From Hermodice carunculata (taxonomy: Eukaryota > Annelida > Polychaeta > Eunicida > Amphinomidae), in assembly GCA_964020975.1 (NCBI GenBank), contig CAXHWN010002145.1, positions 659,701 through 723,700 on the forward strand: a stretch of DNA of 64,000 nucleotides, given 5' to 3'. A model generated the notes under the pieces. That model was not told the origin of the DNA. It did no database searches and saw nothing but the letters and a program-made list of their open reading frames with translations. Shown here one piece after another: positions 59,231-64,000 of this stretch; the stretch's first letter is position 1, and each line of letters starts with the position of its first letter. Position numbers and translations under genes: made by a program.

Positions 59231-60249
59231 CTGTTGTGTGACCCAGTATTATTGTGATCATTCCTTTAATGACAATATGTATAAAGGAAGTTAATTTTGC
59301 TTACATGTGCATGTCTTGGGAGAAATGGAATTGTAAGTGTAACCAAATTTATTCCTTTTCAATCAAGAGTATGTAAAAGTCAGATTCACATGAAAGTTAT
59401 TCCTGACTTGAGAATGTGTGCAAGAAGTTGATACTATGAAATTAATCTTGTCTTCATACTAGCTGGCAAGATTCATGTTTTGAGAATATCTTGTTGAGAA
59501 AATTTGTACAGCTTTCTTCATTTTTGTAGTCATGAAAGTTTTACTGTGAACTTTATTCCTGATAACCTTTGACCAGTGGGTTTGAGTAGTGAGCATAATA
59601 ACTTAGAAATTTTCATTTGTAATTTTTCATGGAGAATCTGATAATCTTAATTCAAGTTTTGAGATTACATTCACAACATTTTTAACATAAACAGGACACC
59701 AGAAGATATCTAAATTTGGGAAGAATTTGCTGTCAAAGATGAAGTTTGTGGATCTAGAATTTAACTGGGAAATGTGGTGCCTCTTTGGAACTTCCAAGTG
59801 AGTTGAAGTCACTAATAACTTCAAGTGGTTTGGGACGGCCAGCCATAAAATCTATGTGGTCTTACTAATACATGTGTGTATAGGCAGATAGGGCCTTGCA
59901 CAAGATGCACTCTCATAAGAATTTGAGGAATTTTGGCTCGATTCACAGCTGTCAAAAGTTGTTCCTGTAGTTGAAGGTTTACAGTTGTAGATGTGTGTGT
60001 GTACACAAGTTGCTTTAAGTTGTGGCAAACATTAGCCTCAGAGGAAAGCTAGCAGTCAGTAGACAGTTCTGTAACTATCAAAGGCAGCAGCCCATAACAG
60101 CTGGGGGCAGTGTATGCCAGAGCTCATTCCTCTCAAGTTGGCCAAAGAGGCTGGTGGCATTGAAGCAGGGGTGTCAGGTTGGGTTGAAAACAATTTAAAC
60201 AGAAAATATTGTGTTTTCACATGTGCATGTATATGGCTACCCTGAAGCC
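59231..60249. other. Spacer, no gene seen
   Basis: AT-rich DNA, no supported frame. Confidence 0.35.
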
Positions 60250-60711
60250 TTAACCCTATCCCCCCATGAATTATGACAGTCAACAGCTTTACCTAGTGGG
60301 TGTCAGCACTGAACCCACACCCATGAAAGCTGTTGATTTGGTCATGCCACCATAATAGGTCTCAACTACAATTCTCATTCAAATTGTATTTAATTACTGT
60401 TGACATGAACCTTTTCCCCCTTGAATTTAGACTGAGTCAACAGCTTTCCTTGGCTTGGGTTGGGCACTAAGTGCCAAACCCATGCCAAGGAAAGCTGTTG
60501 ACCTGGGGCATGTGATCTTGATAAGTCTCGTGTACATTTCTTGGTCAAATTGTTTTTCATAACTGTTGAAATTAGATGAAAACACTAAAGCAGATGACAT
60601 TTGACCACCAGCCAGTTTTGGTCACTTTTAGGGGGAAAGGCTTAATCAAAAACATTGAAACATACATTTGACTACGAGCCAGTTTTGGGTCAGTTTCAGG
60701 GGAAATGGTAA
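60250..60711 (+). mobile_element. TTAA MITE (copy g) split by another MITE of the same family
   Basis: The left part (60250-60405) starts TTAACCCTATCCCCCC and has a decayed palindromic core (CAACAGCTTTACC, CATGAAAGCTGTTGA). The right part (60646-60711) resumes at the ACATTTGACTACGAGCCAGT block and ends GGGGAAATGGTAA. Copy h lies between at a TTAA-like site. Confidence 0.75.
60406..60645 (+). mobile_element. TTAA MITE nested in copy g (copy h)
   Basis: It has TGAACCTTTTCCCCC at the left and GGGGGAAAGGCTTAA at the right. The core palindrome at 60436-60502 has 32-bp arms with two mismatches, almost identical to copy d. The better-kept sequence fits it being younger than its host copy g. Confidence 0.8.
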
Positions 60712-61820
60712 AGAAACCCAAGGGAGTATATCGCAACTGAAACATCGGGACATTCTGGCATCAAAATTCTGTGGCATGTGACATGACATGCTAACCTAGT
60801 TGTTTCAGTAGAAAAGTAAAATCACATTGTCCATGCAAGTGAATTCATGTATTTTAGACAAAAGTGCACAATCAGAACTTTATGTTCAGCTAAAAGGGGA
60901 CACAGAAAGTGCCAGGAGTTTTAATGACTGGGAAGCAACATTCGCAAGTTTGTGTATTCTCAATACAATTCTCTTTACAACTGAAGTTAAGAAACATGTG
61001 GAGAGAGTTCACTGGAAATTGCCATATATTCATAGTAGTTTTATTTCCACATGTTTGGAGGTAAATTAAATACACATGTTTTGAAATACATGCATTGGGA
61101 AATAGTAGAAGTATGAATTTCATTTCATGTCCCTCTCAAAATTAGTGAATTTGTGTGAAATTGCATGCACTGCTAACATGAAGGAACCTGTTCATTGAAA
61201 AGTAAGAATTTATATATGTATTGCAGAGGTAGTAAAATTTTGAATTTAAACAGCGTGATTAAAACGCCGTTAAATCTTTCGTAAAAGGGCAAAAAATTAC
61301 ACAAGGAAAAATAAGCAATTTACAGTACTCTGTTTTAGCTGGCTATGGTAAAGGTGTGTGATAACCTACTGTTACAGGAGGGTTTTTTTAGCCTTCCTAT
61401 TCACAGGCAAGGCAAATCATGTTTTTAGGATAGCTGGTCTGCATGACTGCATCAATCTGAAGGGTCGTCCAGTCATCATTTGTTAACATAGCTCAAATAA
61501 GGCCATACAGGTTTAGCTCAAATTTGGCACAAGGTGCCACTGATGTTGCTCACCTAGATAGACTGTGGCTCCTCATGATCAGTGGAGTGCCCACATCACT
61601 TTCACAACAGGACTATTGGGTCCGTCTATGCAGGCAGCTCATTTTGGTAAGATGAACCAATAAGATTTCTGAGTCACTGTGACCTCTTTTATCATTATTG
61701 TGATCCATGAGTGCCCAGTATTCATCAACTTGAACTTTTGGGAGTTGTCGTCCTCCAAGGGTTCCTAGCCTAATGGTATATGTACAGGTACAACCATACG
61801 GAAGTTGCGCTTACAGTTTA
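60712..61820. other. Spacer, no gene seen
   Basis: The 80-codon frame at 60827-61069 has no recognisable feature. Confidence 0.35.
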
Positions 61821-62049
61821 TTAACCCTGAAAGTGCTTATCATGGTTATAGTTGTTTTCTCATTACCATTAAACATATAATGGTTAAAACATCCAAATTC
61901 CTCATGAATATACCTTTCATTCAAATATCAGCAGGCCTAGTCTAAAGCAAAAAGCAGTCTTAATCAATAGTTTTCTTCAGGACACTTTGCACACAATACG
62001 CACAAAGTGTTCCAAGGAAAGCTGTTGACTAGGGTGCTTTTAGGGTTAA
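61821..62049 (-). mobile_element. TTAA MITE, half-decayed core (copy i)
   Basis: The ends are TTAACCCTGAAAGTGC and GGTGCTTTTAGGGTTAA. The core near 61961-62027 keeps CCAAGGAAAGCTGTTGAC on one side and a decayed partner, AATAGTTTTCTTCAGGACAC, on the other. The inner stem is ACACTTTGCAC/GCACAAAGTGT. Orientation is uncertain. Confidence 0.65.
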
Positions 62050-62533
62050 ATGTTCATGACCTATTTTTCTTTTGTCATTTATTTACAGGTGAAACGTTTT
62101 TCTGTGTAACTTACTCTAAAAGCTTGCATCCAGCTGAAATGAAAATGAGTAATATAGCTGGATGAAGATTATGACTAGATAGGGACATTCTGTGTCCTTA
62201 AATATTGATTGTCATGGTTACATAACTGTCAGTGGAAAACATCATTTGTCATTTTCATGTTATGTTTACTTTTCTGAATGCGAAATTTTGAAACATTGTT
62301 CAAATTGGATTTCCGAGTTTTATTAGCATTTTACACAACAGTAGTGTAAATTGATTAATAACCCATTGTACATGAAGCAAAAAATGCTGATCTTTTAGCA
62401 TTAATAACTCAATGTTTGTGTAAGAAATTGCAAGGTGAGTCTGGTTATTTCAAGCACTTCAAAAGCTGTTTACCTGTCCAAGATGACCTTACAGCATATT
62501 CAAACCACCCCATGAAAATTTGAATGCTCTCCC
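62050..62533. other. Spacer, no gene seen
   Basis: Nothing recognised. Confidence 0.3.
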
Positions 62534-62783
62534 TTAACTCATTCCATACTATGGTCACAGGCCTTGGTCAGAGGTTCTGGCACTGCCTGGCAAGTCATGC
62601 TGCAGCTGCCCTTGCGGCAGCTGCAGCATGACTTGCCAGGTAGTGCCAGAACCACTGACTTAAGACTATAGGCATGTTGGTACTGAAAGAAAGCTCTTTT
62701 CATGAAGAATTTAAATATGCAATTGTCATCTTAAATCTAGGTAAATATATGGAAAAATTAGGGACTGGTATGGAATGAGTTAA
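62534..62783 (+). mobile_element. TTAA MITE with 81-bp palindromic core (copy j)
   Basis: The ends are TTAACTCATTCCATAC and GGTATGGAATGAGTTAA. The core at 62573-62653 has two 38-bp arms with one mismatch around loop CTTGC. The arms begin GGTTCTGGCACTG. It is 250 bp long with no coding capacity. Copy k, 1 kb away, is the same element inverted. Confidence 0.9.
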
Positions 62784-63591
62784 TTAGGAAATAACACAAT
62801 AAGGCACCTGACGTGACCCTTTCCTTTAAATTGCCCCAAAGTGCACAGAAATATTCTGTGCTTTAGTGTGTTTAAGTTTCATGCCAGCAGAAAACAGTTA
62901 ATTAGGAGAACTACACATATAGATAAGATTTATCAAGATGGCAAACGCAGGGTTATCTATCACTTTCCTTGGCATGGGTTGAGCATAATGCACCCAGCCC
63001 ACACCAAGCAGAGTTATTTGTTGTATCTGCTGGGCACATTTGAGTGCTAGGGTGCATCGTAGTGCTCACTGACCTATATGCTGTGACAAATTTACAAACT
63101 GCTACCCATCAGAAGTACGTCCATCAGCCAAGTTTGTTACCTGGTATTTTTAAAATACTAGGATGAACTTTGCTCTTTTGCACATCATTACTTCTTGAGA
63201 CTGAAAGATGTGTGACACCAGGAGGCGGGGGGAGGTAGGTTACTTAATGTTGGTGTTCACAGCTCTGGTTTTTAATCCTGCAAACAGATGGAGCCGGGAT
63301 CTTAAAACAAGAAGGACATGACTTCTAATTTTTCCACACCTGTGTACAACCTAGACAAAGTCCAAACAATCTGTTTTGACATTATTGTCCATTTATAATT
63401 GTATCACAGATTACATATGTCAGCAACCATAAAATGATTTGGTTTAAACTTGTTTTATTCATTGACAGGGAAAAAAAAACAATTGGGGAGCAGGCAAGGC
63501 CTATATAAACCCCTCTCGTGATAAAATGATTTGGGCCATGGAATGTGGGCACCACCAAAAATATAAAATTATAAATCTTGATGAGGAAGGT
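62784..63591. other. Spacer with a decayed MITE core near 62950-63015
   Basis: CACTTTCCTTGGCATGGGTT and a partner near 62997-63010 (CAGCCCACACCAAG) look like an old core of the same MITE family. No clear TTAA ends were assigned. No gene is seen. Confidence 0.4.
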
Positions 63592-63842
63592 TTAACTCAT
63601 CCCATACCAGTCCCTGATTTTTCCATATATTTACCTAGATTTAAGACGACGATTGCATATTTAAATTCTTCATGAAAAGAGCTTTCATTCAAGTACCAAC
63701 ATGCCTATAGTCTTCAATCAGTGGTTCTGGGACTGCCTGGCAAGTCATGCTGCAGCTGCCCTTGCGGCAGCTGCAGCATGACTTGCTAGGCAGTCCCAGA
63801 ACCACTGACCAATACCTGTCACCATAGTATGGAATGAGTTAA
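63592..63842 (-). mobile_element. TTAA MITE with 81-bp palindromic core, inverted relative to copy j (copy k)
   Basis: The ends are TTAACTCATCCCATACC and AGTATGGAATGAGTTAA. Flanks are the reverse complement of those in copy j. The core at 63723-63803 has 38-bp arms with one mismatch around loop CTTGC. The arms begin GGTTCTGGGACTG. The apparent Ala-rich frame on the minus strand is a product of the palindrome. Confidence 0.9.
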
Positions 63843-64000
63843 CAGATATCTGGCAGCATGTATTTAAGGGCTGGAACACATGAAGTTTCATTGAGATGCT
63901 GTAATTGCATTTATTGTGTGTGGGTATAGGTGGTGGATAGGTATACACCTTCACTGTTCACCTCAGATTATTGGGCTGCCCCAGCAGTTGTTCTGGGGTA
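63843..64000. other. Window end, no feature
   Basis: No gene or repeat boundary is seen. Confidence 0.3.

Noticed and set aside
63745-63954. Ala-rich C-terminus frame (AAAARAAAA)
   Set aside because: It is the translation of the CTGCAGC palindrome in a MITE core.

Overview
This window looks like intron-containing animal nuclear DNA. The signs are GT-AG introns, an animal-type secreted carboxylesterase, AATAAA signals, and a dense mix of LINEs, a Penelope-like element, DIRS-like fossils, Polinton fossils, a Helentron-type element and MITEs. That mix, with frequent TAGGCCTA-like spacers, suits a marine invertebrate, perhaps a hemichordate or echinoderm. The species cannot be fixed from the sequence alone. 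No tRNA, rRNA or CRISPR was seen.

Layout. 1-5.6 kb: the end of a Polinton fossil running off the left edge (capsid gene piece), a small 99-aa gene with its own poly(A) signal, and several tandem arrays. 5.7-7.05 kb: a LINE 3' tail and microsatellites. 7.3-8.15 kb: two phase-matched minus-strand exons of a host membrane protein. 10-13.6 kb: CATGCAT-rich DNA and a 497-bp tandem array. 14.9-15.2 kb: a small secreted cysteine-containing protein, minus strand. 19.0-20.1 kb: a Helentron/pearl-like element with a 143-bp array. 22.5-24.4 kb: the carboxylesterase, the best host gene here. 25.6-31.2 kb: a second Polinton fossil on the minus strand, split by a LINE piece and a DIRS-like fossil. 31.3-33.05 kb: a 1.7-kb foldback element. 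36.2-39.3 kb: a Penelope-like element. 40.6 kb: the last exon of another membrane protein, plus strand. 43.5-47.2 kb: a nearly complete LINE with endonuclease and reverse transcriptase. 48.75-50.1 kb: a second DIRS-like fossil. 54.5-55.1 kb: a LINE tail. 55.4-56.2 kb: an inverted Penelope-related copy. 56.2-59.2 kb: a LINE split cleanly by a TA-flanked DNA transposon. 60-64 kb: a cluster of TTAA-flanked MITEs.

The most unusual material is non-coding. At least ten TTAA-flanked MITEs carry an off-centre palindrome of 67-81 bp. The two arms of each palindrome change together between copies, and in one pair the core is flipped relative to its flanks. A Penelope-associated repeat holds four interleaved complementary segments that covary between its two copies. 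The Helentron-like element multiplies nuclear-receptor DR1-type motifs.

The host genes do not form an operon-like unit. They look like isolated genes or gene ends in transposon-rich DNA.
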